Shown here: piece by piece, positions 29,667-37,358 of the stretch | Position numbering within the stretch: position 1 is the stretch's first letter | How the letters are laid out: each line of letters starts with the position of its first letter | Assembly: GCA_000621185.1 (NCBI GenBank) | Contig: KK211221.1 | Location: forward strand, 391,347 to 455,346 | Origin: Franconibacter pulveris DSM 19144 | GTDB lineage: Bacteria; Pseudomonadota; Gammaproteobacteria; Enterobacterales; Enterobacteriaceae | Direction of reading: 5' to 3' | DNA: 64,000 nt | The notes under the pieces: generated by a model | What the model was told of the DNA's origin: nothing | Seen by the model: the letters and a program-made list of their open reading frames with translations, nothing else | Database searches by the model: none | Translations under genes and position numbers: made by a program

Positions 29667-31091
29667 TTAATGCGTTTTCCGTGCAGCCTCGTAGGCCGCG
29701 AGCGTGGCGGCGCGAGCCGCTTTGTGATCGACAATCGGGCGCGGGTAATCAAGCCGCGCGCCCCGTTTTTCCGCCCATGTCCAGGGTTGATGCACCGCTT
29801 TGTCGGGGATATGGCGTAATTCCGGCAGCCAGCGGCGAATAAACTCGCCCTGCGCATCGAACTTCTCGCCCTGGGTTGTGGGGTTGAAAATGCGAAAATA
29901 AGGCGCGGCGTCCGTACCGGTTGAGGCGGCCCACTGCCAGCCGCCGTTGTTCGCGGCATAATCGCCATCAACAAGTTGCGTCATAAAATAACGCTCGCCC
30001 CGCCGCCAGTCGATAAGCAGATCTTTCACCAGAAAGCTGGCGGTTATCATCCGAAGCCGGTTGTGCATCCAGCCCGTTTCATTCATCTGGCGCATGGCGG
30101 CATCGACAATCGGGTATCCCGTTTTGCCTTCGCACCAGGCCTGAAAGTGGTCGTCGTTTTGCTGCCAGCGCACCTTGTCCGTCCAGCCGATAAAGGGCTT
30201 GTGGCGGCTGAGCGTCGGCCAGGCGGTCAGCAGATGGCGATAGAAATCACGCCAGATAAGCTCGTTGAGCCACACCGCGCCGGGACCGCCTTCCAGCGCG
30301 CCGGGCTGTTCGGCCACCAGCCGGTGCAGGCACTGACGCGGCGAGAGCACGCCCAGCGCCAGCCAGGCGGATAACCGACTGGTGCCATCGCGGTCCGGGA
30401 AATCGCGCTCGTCGGGATAGCGCGCCGCCTTCTGCTGGCAGAAATGGCGCAGCCGCGCCAGCGCCGCCTGCTCACCTGCCGGAAACAGCGTCTCATCAAC
30501 CGCGCATTGCGGATAATCAAATGGCTTTAGCGGCGAGACAGGAGGGAGCGCCCCGCCTTCCCGCGCTTTCGGCGCGTGCGCGCACTCCGGCAGGCCTTCC
30601 TGCAGGCGGCGGATAAACGCCCGGCTGAAAGGGGTGAAGACTTTGTACATCTCGCCGTTGCCGGTCGTGACGCTGCCTGGCGGCAACAGCACGCTGTCAT
30701 CAAACCCCTGACAGACTACGTTGCCCTCCAGACATCGCTCCACTTCCCGATCGCGGCGATGTTCGTTCAGCTCATACTGGTAGTTATAGAAAAGCGCGTC
30801 GACCTGATGCTTCGCGCAAAACTGTTTTATTTCCTCTACAGACTCAGCAAAGGTGGCGACTTCCCGCACGTGCAGCGGAATGCCCCGCTCCGCCAGGGCC
30901 GTCTGCAGCGCCTGGAGATTTTGCCAGAGAAAAGCGGCCTGACGAGGCGCCATCGCGTGGTCTTGCCACTGCTGCGGCGTGGCGATGAACAGGCCGAGCA
31001 CGGCGGCGTTTTTATCGCGGCAGGCGGCGGCCAGCGCCAGATTGTCGTGGATGCGCAGATCCGCGCGAAACCAGACCAGATGGGTGGTCAT
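29667..31091 (-). CDS. phrB: Deoxyribodipyrimidine photolyase
   Basis: PhrB uses FAD and an MTHF antenna to split cyclobutane pyrimidine dimers with blue light. The 474-residue product starts MTTHLVWFRADLRIHDNLAL. The FAD-binding C-terminal domain has DGTSRLSAWLALGVLSPRQC, WLNELIWRDFYRHL and GYPIVDAAMRQMNETGWMHNR, including the electron-transfer tryptophans. It lies 12 bp after ybgA. Confidence 0.97.
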   Translation of the reverse strand: MTTHLVWFRADLRIHDNLALAAACRDKNAAVLGLFIATPQQWQDHAMAPRQAAFLWQNLQALQTALAERGIPLHVREVATFAESVEEIKQFCAKHQVDALFYNYQYELNEHRRDREVERCLEGNVVCQGFDDSVLLPPGSVTTGNGEMYKVFTPFSRAFIRRLQEGLPECAHAPKAREGGALPPVSPLKPFDYPQCAVDETLFPAGEQAALARLRHFCQQKAARYPDERDFPDRDGTSRLSAWLALGVLSPRQCLHRLVAEQPGALEGGPGAVWLNELIWRDFYRHLLTAWPTLSRHKPFIGWTDKVRWQQNDDHFQAWCEGKTGYPIVDAAMRQMNETGWMHNRLRMITASFLVKDLLIDWRRGERYFMTQLVDGDYAANNGGWQWAASTGTDAAPYFRIFNPTTQGEKFDAQGEFIRRWLPELRHIPDKAVHQPWTWAEKRGARLDYPRPIVDHKAARAATLAAYEAARKTH

Positions 31092-31103
31092 AACACTCCT
31101 GTT

Positions 31104-32060
31104 TTAATGGCCGTAACGCAGACGCAACGCTTCCGGATAGGGTTCGAAATAGCGCTGCTGGTCAAGATAGGCATCCGGGTATTCTGCCATATAATGTTTC
31201 AGCAATGTTACCGGCGCGAGCAGGGGCTGCGTCCCCTGGCGGTAGCGGTCGATAAGCTCGGCAAGTTCCTGGCGCTGCCGCGTGTTGAGGTGCGGGCGGA
31301 AATAGCCCTGCACATGCATCAACACATTGGTGTGGTTGCGGCGGGTCGCCTGATGCGACAACAAATCCATCAGCCGCTGGCGATACTCAACGAAATACGC
31401 CTCCAGGTTTTCCCACTTATCTATCGCGGCGACAAAACGCCCCAGTTCGCGGTATTGCGCCTGCGAATGCGCCAGCAGCAGCAATTTATAGCGACTGTGG
31501 AACGCGATAAGTTCGCCGCGGGTCAGCCCGTTTTTATGGAGTTCGTTAAGTTCAAACAGGGTATAGATGCGTTCGACAAAATTTTCCCGAATGAGCGGAT
31601 CGTGCAGACGCCCATCTTCCTCCACCGGCAGCCAGGGGAATTTACGCATCAGGGCTTCGGTATAAATGCCGCGCCCTGCCTTACGGTTATTTTTTCCCTC
31701 TTCGTCATACACGCGTACCCGCTCCATGCCACAACTGGGGGATTTGGCGCAGACGATATAACCGCAAAGATGTTCAAAACGGGAAATGCGCTCCTCTGCG
31801 AAATCCTGCATCGCGGCGGTTAAATCGCCCTCCCGCTTATCGCTAAAGCGTAGCGCGACGCCGCCTGCCGGCTGCTTAACCAGCCGCAGCGCAGGACGAG
31901 GCACCGGCAGGCCGATAGCCATTTCCGGGCAGACAGGCTCAAAGCGCACCCACGGCGCCAGTTCATCGACGGCAAAAGTAAGCCGCTTATGCCCACCATC
32001 AAATCTTACGTTGTCCCCTAACAAACAGGCGCTGATGCCAACAGGGATTTTTTCACTCAT
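31104..32060 (-). CDS. ybgA: YbgA, DUF523-DUF1722 two-domain protein
   Basis: The 318-residue product joins an N-terminal DUF523 domain (about 1-145), with cysteines in ISACLLGDNVRFDGGHK and CAKSPSCGMERV, to a C-terminal DUF1722 domain (about 190-310, YFRPHLNTRQRQELAELIDRY). As I recall E. coli K-12 YbgA has about 169 residues and consists of the second domain only, so this is the longer form of the family. It heads the phrB operon and may be linked to photolyase or thiolation chemistry, but its role is not established. Confidence 0.9.
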   Translation of the reverse strand: MSEKIPVGISACLLGDNVRFDGGHKRLTFAVDELAPWVRFEPVCPEMAIGLPVPRPALRLVKQPAGGVALRFSDKREGDLTAAMQDFAEERISRFEHLCGYIVCAKSPSCGMERVRVYDEEGKNNRKAGRGIYTEALMRKFPWLPVEEDGRLHDPLIRENFVERIYTLFELNELHKNGLTRGELIAFHSRYKLLLLAHSQAQYRELGRFVAAIDKWENLEAYFVEYRQRLMDLLSHQATRRNHTNVLMHVQGYFRPHLNTRQRQELAELIDRYRQGTQPLLAPVTLLKHYMAEYPDAYLDQQRYFEPYPEALRLRYGH

Positions 32061-32101
32061 AACCGCTCCTTACGCGCTACATCTTCCAATTGTAGCCAGG
32101 C

Positions 32102-32134
32102 CAAAAAGAAAAAGGCCGCCCGAGGGGGCAGCCT
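32102..32134 (-). terminator. Terminator-like hairpin upstream of ybgA
   Basis: On the minus strand GGCTGCCC-CCTC-GGGCGGCC (with one G-U pair) is followed by TTTTTCTTTTT. It sits about 40 bp before the ybgA start codon and would end transcription of whatever lies between it and the ybfA terminator. Confidence 0.75.
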
Positions 32135-32362
32135 TAACGCTACTTGACCTGCGTGATGACGGAAAGCAAAAATGTATTGCCAGAAACAATAATATTTCCC
32201 TCTTCCATCGTCATCACGCCATCAACAACGAGACGCCAAAAGATTTTGCTTCATTGCGCGGTCCCCACTGTTAACCGTTTCGCCTTCTTACCGACAGTGA
32301 AAACGCAGCGAATAGCGGCATGCTAAGCCTGTGTTGTAAAAGACCCCCAACCCTTCGGCAAT

Positions 32363-32389
32363 AAAAAACCGCCTTTACGGCGGTTTTTT
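32363..32389. terminator. Bidirectional terminator downstream of ybfA
   Basis: The stem CCGCC/GGCGG, extended by AAAAAA/TTTTTT, lies 18 bp after the ybfA stop codon. Confidence 0.85.
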
Positions 32390-32407
32390 CGGCTGATATT
32401 GACTGGC

Positions 32408-32614
32408 TTAGTAAAAGTCGCAGGCAGCCTGTTCAGATTGCGCCATCCAGACGGGTTTATCGCTGGTTTTCGCCCAGACGCGGTGCAGATAGCTGTAAAA
32501 ACGAGCGCGATCTTTCCAGAACAGCATGACCGGCAACGCGAGCACGCCCGCAACAATCACCAGAGCGCGACGCAGGAGGATCCGATGCGCTGGAAATTCT
32601 TTATATAAAGACAT
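32408..32614 (-). CDS. ybfA: YbfA family protein (DUF2517)
   Basis: A 68-residue protein with one central hydrophobic segment (about 14-32, [21 protein letters not shown]) followed by the conserved [21 protein letters not shown]. It matches E. coli YbfA in length and sequence. The function is unknown; it is divergently placed next to the kdp operon as in E. coli. Confidence 0.92.
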   Translation of the reverse strand: MSLYKEFPAHRILLRRALVIVAGVLALPVMLFWKDRARFYSYLHRVWAKTSDKPVWMAQSEQAACDFY

Positions 32615-32924
32615 AGGTTTCTCCCCTTTAAGTGACCCGGCAAAAAAGCGCCGAAAAGTGATAAGTGGTTAGCTGGTTAAAATAGTATCGTTTTGTTTGT
32701 AATTTTACTACTCCTCCGACCACTATTTCTGGCGTATAAGCCCGATATTTACACTTCTTCCGTAAATAAGTTACAAAACGGTTAAATAAATACTAAACCT
32801 TAGTTAAATAATGGTTTTTGCTTTTTTTATATTTTTTTTACACCCCGCCGCGTTTTTTTTGCGAAATCTTTGCGCGCGAATTTCTAAGCTCACGTCATCC
32901 TGAATACCCCACTGGAGGTGGATT
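32615..32924. promoter_or_regulatory. Divergent ybfA-kdpF promoter region
   Basis: A 310-bp spacer, strongly AT-rich from 32640 to 32850. A T-tract element matching the KdpE operator lies at 32824-32841. GGAGG at about 32914-32918 is the ribosome site for kdpF. No coding frame is supported. Confidence 0.7.
32824..32841 (+). promoter_or_regulatory. KdpE-type operator
   Basis: TTTTTATATTTTTTTTAC closely resembles the E. coli KdpE site TTTTTATACTTTTTTTA upstream of kdpFABC, and is likewise followed by ACCCCGCC. It lies about 85-100 bp upstream of kdpF, a distance consistent with activation by phosphorylated KdpE under potassium limitation or osmotic stress. Confidence 0.75.
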
Positions 32925-33014
32925 GTGAGTGCAGGCGTGATAGCTGGCGTGGTGCTGGTTTTCCTGTTGCTGGGCTACCTGGTGTATGCCCTTGTTAAAG
33001 CGGAGGCGTTCTGA
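32925..33014 (+). CDS. kdpF: Kdp complex small subunit KdpF (GTG start)
   Basis: This 29-residue single-helix peptide begins [20 protein letters not shown] and ends KAEAF. KdpF stabilises the KdpABC complex in the membrane. The GTG start is preceded by GGAGG. Its stop overlaps the kdpA ATG by one base (TGATG). Confidence 0.95.
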   Translation: MSAGVIAGVVLVFLLLGYLVYALVKAEAF

Positions 33015-34696
33015 TGGCGGCTCCCGCTTTTTTACTTATCGCGAGTTTCCTGCTGGTGCTTCTGCTGCTGGCGAAACCGCTCGGCAGCGTGCTTGCGCGG
33101 TTCGTTGAAGACGGACCGCTGCCTGTCGTCGGCAAAGTGGAGAAATGGCTGTGGTCCTTTACCGGCGTGGGCAACGAAGAGATGGACTGGAAGCGCTACC
33201 TGTTCGCTATCCTTCTGTTTAACGCTCTTGGACTGGCGGTGCTTTTTGCGATTCTGATGCTGCAAGGTTCGCTGCCGTTAAATCCGCAGCAGTTGCCAGG
33301 CTTAAGCTGGCATCTGGCGCTCAACACCGCCGTCAGTTTTGTGGCTAACACGAACTGGCAGTCTTATGCGGGCGAAAGCACGGTTAGCTATTTCAGCCAG
33401 ATGGTCGGGCTGACGGTGCAAAATTTCCTCTCAGCCGCTACCGGCATCGCCGTGGTGTTTGCCCTTATTCGCGCCTTTGCCCGTCATTCTGTGACGACGC
33501 TTGGCAACGCGTGGAAAGACCTTACTCGCGTCACGCTCTGGGTATTGCTGCCGATATCGCTGATTATCGCCCTGGTCTTTATCCAGCAGGGCGTCATTCA
33601 GAATTTTGCTGACTATCAGCCTTATACCTCGCTGGAAGGGGCGAAACAGCTGCTGCCGATGGGGCCTGTCGCTTCGCAGGAGGCTATCAAGATGCTCGGC
33701 ACCAACGGCGGCGGTTTCTTCAACGCCAACTCTTCGCACCCTTTTGAAAATCCGACCGCGCTGACCAATTTCGTGCAGATGCTGGCGATTTTCCTTATCC
33801 CCGCAGCCTTGTGTTTCACCTTTGGCGAAGCGACCGGCGACGCTCGTCAGGGGCGCGCCATTCTCTGGTCGATGAGCATTATCTTCGTAGTCTGCGTCGC
33901 GGTGGTGATGTGGGCCGAAACCCAGGGCAACAGCCACTTCCTCACGCTCGGCGCGGATAGCGCCATCAACATGGAAGGCAAAGAGAGCCGCTTCGGCATT
34001 CTGGCGAGCAGCCTCTTTTCCGTGGTCACCACCGCGGCGTCCTGCGGCGCGGTCAATGCGATGCACGACTCCTTCACCGCGCCTGGCGGCATGATCCCGC
34101 TGTGGCTGATGCAGATTGGCGAAGTGGTTTTCGGCGGCGTAGGCTCCGGGCTTTACGGCATGCTGCTGTTCGTGCTGCTGGCGGTGTTTATCGCCGGGCT
34201 GATGATTGGCCGCACGCCGGAATACCTTGGCAAAAAAATCGACGTGCGCGAAATGAAAATGACCGCGCTGGCTATCCTGGTTACGCCTGCGCTGGTGCTG
34301 CTCGGCACCGCGCTCGCCATGATGACCGACGCCGGACGCGCGGGCATCTATAACCCCGGCATTCACGGCTTTAGCGAAGTGCTCTACGCCGTCTCCTCCG
34401 GCGCCAACAACAACGGCAGCGCCTTTGCGGGCCTGAGCGCCAACACGCCGTTCTGGAACCTGCTGCTGGCGGTTTGCATGCTGCTGGGTCGTTTTCTGGT
34501 CATCATTCCGGTGATGGCGATAGCGGGCTCGCTGGTCGCGAAAAAAGCGCAGCCGGCGGGCGTCGGCACGTTGCCCACGCACGGCGCGCTCTTTATCGGC
34601 CTGTTGATCGGCACGGTTCTGCTGGTTGGCGCCCTGACCTTTATCCCCGCCCTCGCCTTAGGCCCGGTAGCGGAACACCTTTCTCTTGTGAAATGA
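33014..34696 (+). CDS. kdpA: Potassium-transporting ATPase subunit KdpA
   Basis: KdpA is the potassium channel-like subunit of the high-affinity KdpFABC pump. Its 560 residues contain ten or so hydrophobic segments and selectivity-filter-like repeats, including [37 protein letters not shown] and [12 protein letters not shown]. The order and length match the family. Confidence 0.97.
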   Translation: MAAPAFLLIASFLLVLLLLAKPLGSVLARFVEDGPLPVVGKVEKWLWSFTGVGNEEMDWKRYLFAILLFNALGLAVLFAILMLQGSLPLNPQQLPGLSWHLALNTAVSFVANTNWQSYAGESTVSYFSQMVGLTVQNFLSAATGIAVVFALIRAFARHSVTTLGNAWKDLTRVTLWVLLPISLIIALVFIQQGVIQNFADYQPYTSLEGAKQLLPMGPVASQEAIKMLGTNGGGFFNANSSHPFENPTALTNFVQMLAIFLIPAALCFTFGEATGDARQGRAILWSMSIIFVVCVAVVMWAETQGNSHFLTLGADSAINMEGKESRFGILASSLFSVVTTAASCGAVNAMHDSFTAPGGMIPLWLMQIGEVVFGGVGSGLYGMLLFVLLAVFIAGLMIGRTPEYLGKKIDVREMKMTALAILVTPALVLLGTALAMMTDAGRAGIYNPGIHGFSEVLYAVSSGANNNGSAFAGLSANTPFWNLLLAVCMLLGRFLVIIPVMAIAGSLVAKKAQPAGVGTLPTHGALFIGLLIGTVLLVGALTFIPALALGPVAEHLSLVK

Positions 34697-34716
34697 CCAT
34701 TGCGGAGTCGCTATAC

Positions 34717-36765
34717 ATGAGTCGCAAGCAACTGGCGCTGTTTGAAGCATCCCTGCTTCGTCAGGCGCTGATGGATTCGTTCAAGAAACTGAGCCCACGC
34801 GTGCAGTGGCGTAACCCGGTGATGTTCATTGTCTGGCTGGGCAGTCTGCTGACCAGCGTGCTCGCTGTCGCCATGGCCACAGGCAGCCTGCCCGGAGAGG
34901 CGCTGTTTACCGGCGCCATCAGCCTGTGGCTGTGGTTTACCGTGCTGTTCGCTAACTTCGCCGAAGCGCTGGCGGAAGGCCGCAGTAAAGCGCAGGCCAA
35001 TAGCCTGAAGGGCGTAAAGAAAACGGCCTTCGCCCGGAAGCTGCGCGCGCCGCAGCATGATGCGCAGGTCGATCACGTGCCCGCCACGGATCTGCGTAAG
35101 GGAGATATCGTGCTGGTGGAGGCTGGCGACATTATCCCCTGCGACGGTGAAGTGATTGAAGGCGGCGCGTCGGTGGATGAAAGCGCCATTACCGGTGAAT
35201 CCGCGCCGGTGATTCGCGAGTCGGGCGGCGATTTCGCCTCGGTGACCGGCGGTACGCGCATACTTTCCGACTGGCTGGTTATCCAGTGCAGCGTCAACCC
35301 GGGCGAAACCTTCCTCGACCGGATGATAGCGATGGTGGAAAACGCAAAGCGCCGCAAAACGCCGAACGAAATCGCGCTGACCATTCTGCTGGTGGCGCTG
35401 ACGATAGTCTTTCTGCTGGCGACCGCGACGCTTTGGCCATTCTCGCTGTACGGCGGCACGGCCGTCAGCGTGACAGTGCTGGTGGCGCTGTTGGTGTGCC
35501 TTATTCCCACGACTATCGGCGGGCTGCTGTCGGCTATCGGCGTCGCCGGGATGAGCCGTATGCTCGGGGCGAATGTTATCGCCACCAGCGGACGCGCAGT
35601 GGAAGCGGCGGGCGACGTGGATGTGCTGCTGCTTGATAAAACCGGCACCATTACGCTTGGCAACCGTCAGGCTTCGGCTTTCCTCCCTGCGCCTGGCGTA
35701 AATGAACAACAACTGGCCGATGCCGCGCAGCTCGCATCGCTTGCTGACGAAACGCCGGAGGGCCGCAGCATTGTGGTGCTGGCGAAGCAGCGCTTTAATC
35801 TGCGCGAACGCGACGTGCAAAGCCTGCACGCCACCTTTGTGCCCTTCACCGCCCAGACGCGCATGAGCGGCATTAACGTCGGCGACAGGATGATTCGCAA
35901 AGGGTCAGTTGACGCCATTCGCCGTCACGTCGAGGCCAACGGCGGCCACTTTCCGTCGCAGGTGGATACGCTGGTAGAAGAGATTGCCCGCCAGGGCAGC
36001 ACGCCGCTGGTGGTGGCCGAAGGGGCGAACGTGCTCGGGGTGATTGCGCTTAAAGATATTGTAAAAGGCGGTATTAAAGAGCGTTTCGCACAGTTGCGCA
36101 AAATGGGCATCAAAACGGTGATGATCACTGGCGATAACCGCCTCACCGCCGCCGCTATCGCCGCCGAGGCGGGCGTGGATGATTTTCTCTCGGAAGCGAC
36201 GCCGGAAGCGAAGCTCGCGCTTATCCGTCAGTATCAGGCGGAAGGTAGGCTGGTGGCGATGACCGGCGACGGCACCAATGACGCCCCCGCGCTGGCGCAG
36301 GCGGATGTGGCGGTGGCGATGAACTCCGGCACCCAGGCGGCGAAGGAGGCGGGCAACATGGTGGACCTCGATTCCAACCCCACCAAACTTATTGAGGTGG
36401 TGCATATCGGCAAGCAGATGCTGATGACGCGCGGCTCGCTCACCACGTTCAGCATCGCCAACGACGTAGCGAAATATTTCGCCATTATTCCGGCGGCGTT
36501 TGCCGCCACGTATCCGCAGCTTAACGCGCTGAACGTGATGCATCTGCACTCCCCCGCCTCGGCAATCCTGAGCGCGGTCATTTTCAACGCGCTGATCATT
36601 ATTTTTCTTATCCCGCTGGCGCTGAAGGGCGTGAGCTACAAGCCGCTGAGCGCTGCCGCCATGCTGCGCCGCAACCTGTGGATATACGGGCTGGGCGGGT
36701 TGGTCGTGCCCTTTATCGGCATCAAGGCCATCGATCTGCTGCTCACCCTTTTTGGTTTAGTCTGA
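34717..36765 (+). CDS. kdpB: Potassium-transporting ATPase ATP-binding subunit KdpB
   Basis: KdpB is the P-type ATPase subunit. In its 682 residues are the A-domain AITGESAPV, the phosphorylation motif [10 protein letters not shown] (Asp about 307), the nucleotide-binding [10 protein letters not shown] and the hinge [21 protein letters not shown]. The ATG at 34717 encodes [10 protein letters not shown], as in E. coli, with GGAG 9 bp upstream. Another in-frame ATG at 34693 (MTIAESLY...) and longer frames are less likely. Confidence 0.97.
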   Translation: MSRKQLALFEASLLRQALMDSFKKLSPRVQWRNPVMFIVWLGSLLTSVLAVAMATGSLPGEALFTGAISLWLWFTVLFANFAEALAEGRSKAQANSLKGVKKTAFARKLRAPQHDAQVDHVPATDLRKGDIVLVEAGDIIPCDGEVIEGGASVDESAITGESAPVIRESGGDFASVTGGTRILSDWLVIQCSVNPGETFLDRMIAMVENAKRRKTPNEIALTILLVALTIVFLLATATLWPFSLYGGTAVSVTVLVALLVCLIPTTIGGLLSAIGVAGMSRMLGANVIATSGRAVEAAGDVDVLLLDKTGTITLGNRQASAFLPAPGVNEQQLADAAQLASLADETPEGRSIVVLAKQRFNLRERDVQSLHATFVPFTAQTRMSGINVGDRMIRKGSVDAIRRHVEANGGHFPSQVDTLVEEIARQGSTPLVVAEGANVLGVIALKDIVKGGIKERFAQLRKMGIKTVMITGDNRLTAAAIAAEAGVDDFLSEATPEAKLALIRQYQAEGRLVAMTGDGTNDAPALAQADVAVAMNSGTQAAKEAGNMVDLDSNPTKLIEVVHIGKQMLMTRGSLTTFSIANDVAKYFAIIPAAFAATYPQLNALNVMHLHSPASAILSAVIFNALIIIFLIPLALKGVSYKPLSAAAMLRRNLWIYGLGGLVVPFIGIKAIDLLLTLFGLV

Positions 36766-36775
36766 GGAAATAGTT

Positions 36776-37348
36776 ATGACGATGTTACGTCCCGCCATTA
36801 TGCTGCTGCTGTTGCTGACGCTGATTACCGGCGGCCTCTATCCGCTCGTGACTACCGCCCTCGGGCAGTGGTGGTTTAACGCGCAGGCGAAGGGCTCGCT
36901 CATCGAGCAAGCGGGAGAAATCCGCGGCTCGCGGCTTATCGGTCAGGCGTTTAGCGAAGCGAAATATTTCCAGGGCCGCCCCTCCGCCACTGCCGAAGCG
37001 CCGTATAATCCCATGGCGTCCGGTGGCAGCAACCTCGCGGGCAGCAATCCGGAACTCGATAAACAGGTGCAGGAGCGAGTGGCGGCATTACGCGCCGCTA
37101 ACCCGCAGGCGACGCCTACGGTGCCGGTAGAGCTGGTGACCGCCTCCGCAAGCGGCCTGGATTATGGTATTTCGCCGCAGGCCGCCGCCTGGCAGATCCC
37201 GCGCGTCGCCCGCGCCCGCCAGCTTTCAGTTGAACAATTAGCGCAACTGGTGGCGCAAAATACGCAAATGCCAATGCCGGGTTTTATCGGCCAGCCGGTA
37301 GTGAATGTGGTGCAGCTCAACCTCGCGCTGGATGCGCTGCAAAAATAA
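36776..37348 (+). CDS. kdpC: Potassium-transporting ATPase subunit KdpC
   Basis: KdpC has 190 residues, with one N-terminal membrane helix (about 8-28) and a periplasmic/soluble domain carrying [21 protein letters not shown], the family signature. It completes the KdpFABC complex. It lies 10 bp after kdpB and 10 bp before kdpD. Confidence 0.96.
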   Translation: MTMLRPAIMLLLLLTLITGGLYPLVTTALGQWWFNAQAKGSLIEQAGEIRGSRLIGQAFSEAKYFQGRPSATAEAPYNPMASGGSNLAGSNPELDKQVQERVAALRAANPQATPTVPVELVTASASGLDYGISPQAAAWQIPRVARARQLSVEQLAQLVAQNTQMPMPGFIGQPVVNVVQLNLALDALQK

Positions 37349-37358
37349 AGGAAGGGAT

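Larger units (their letters stand above)
32061..32407. other. ybgA-ybfA spacer with two terminators
   Basis: The 347-bp spacer holds a minus-strand terminator near ybgA (32102-32134) and the ybfA terminator (32363-32389). The roughly 230 bp between them carry an 11-bp inverted repeat GCGTGATGACG (32151-32161) / CGTCATCACGC (32209-32219) and a minus-strand 24-codon frame in the interval between those arms. That layout would fit an independent short transcript. Confidence 0.5.

Noticed and set aside
30576-31823. A 415-codon plus-strand frame opposite phrB and ybgA
   Set aside because: Antisense to two clearly conserved genes and crosses their boundary; no family features.
33431-34582. A 383-codon minus-strand frame opposite kdpA
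   Set aside because: Shadow frame rich in Arg, His and Gln with no recognisable domain; kdpA is unmistakable on the plus strand.
34474-34716. Upstream starts for kdpB reaching back into kdpA
   Set aside because: These would overlap kdpA by more than 200 bp; ATG 34717 gives the conserved 682-residue KdpB.
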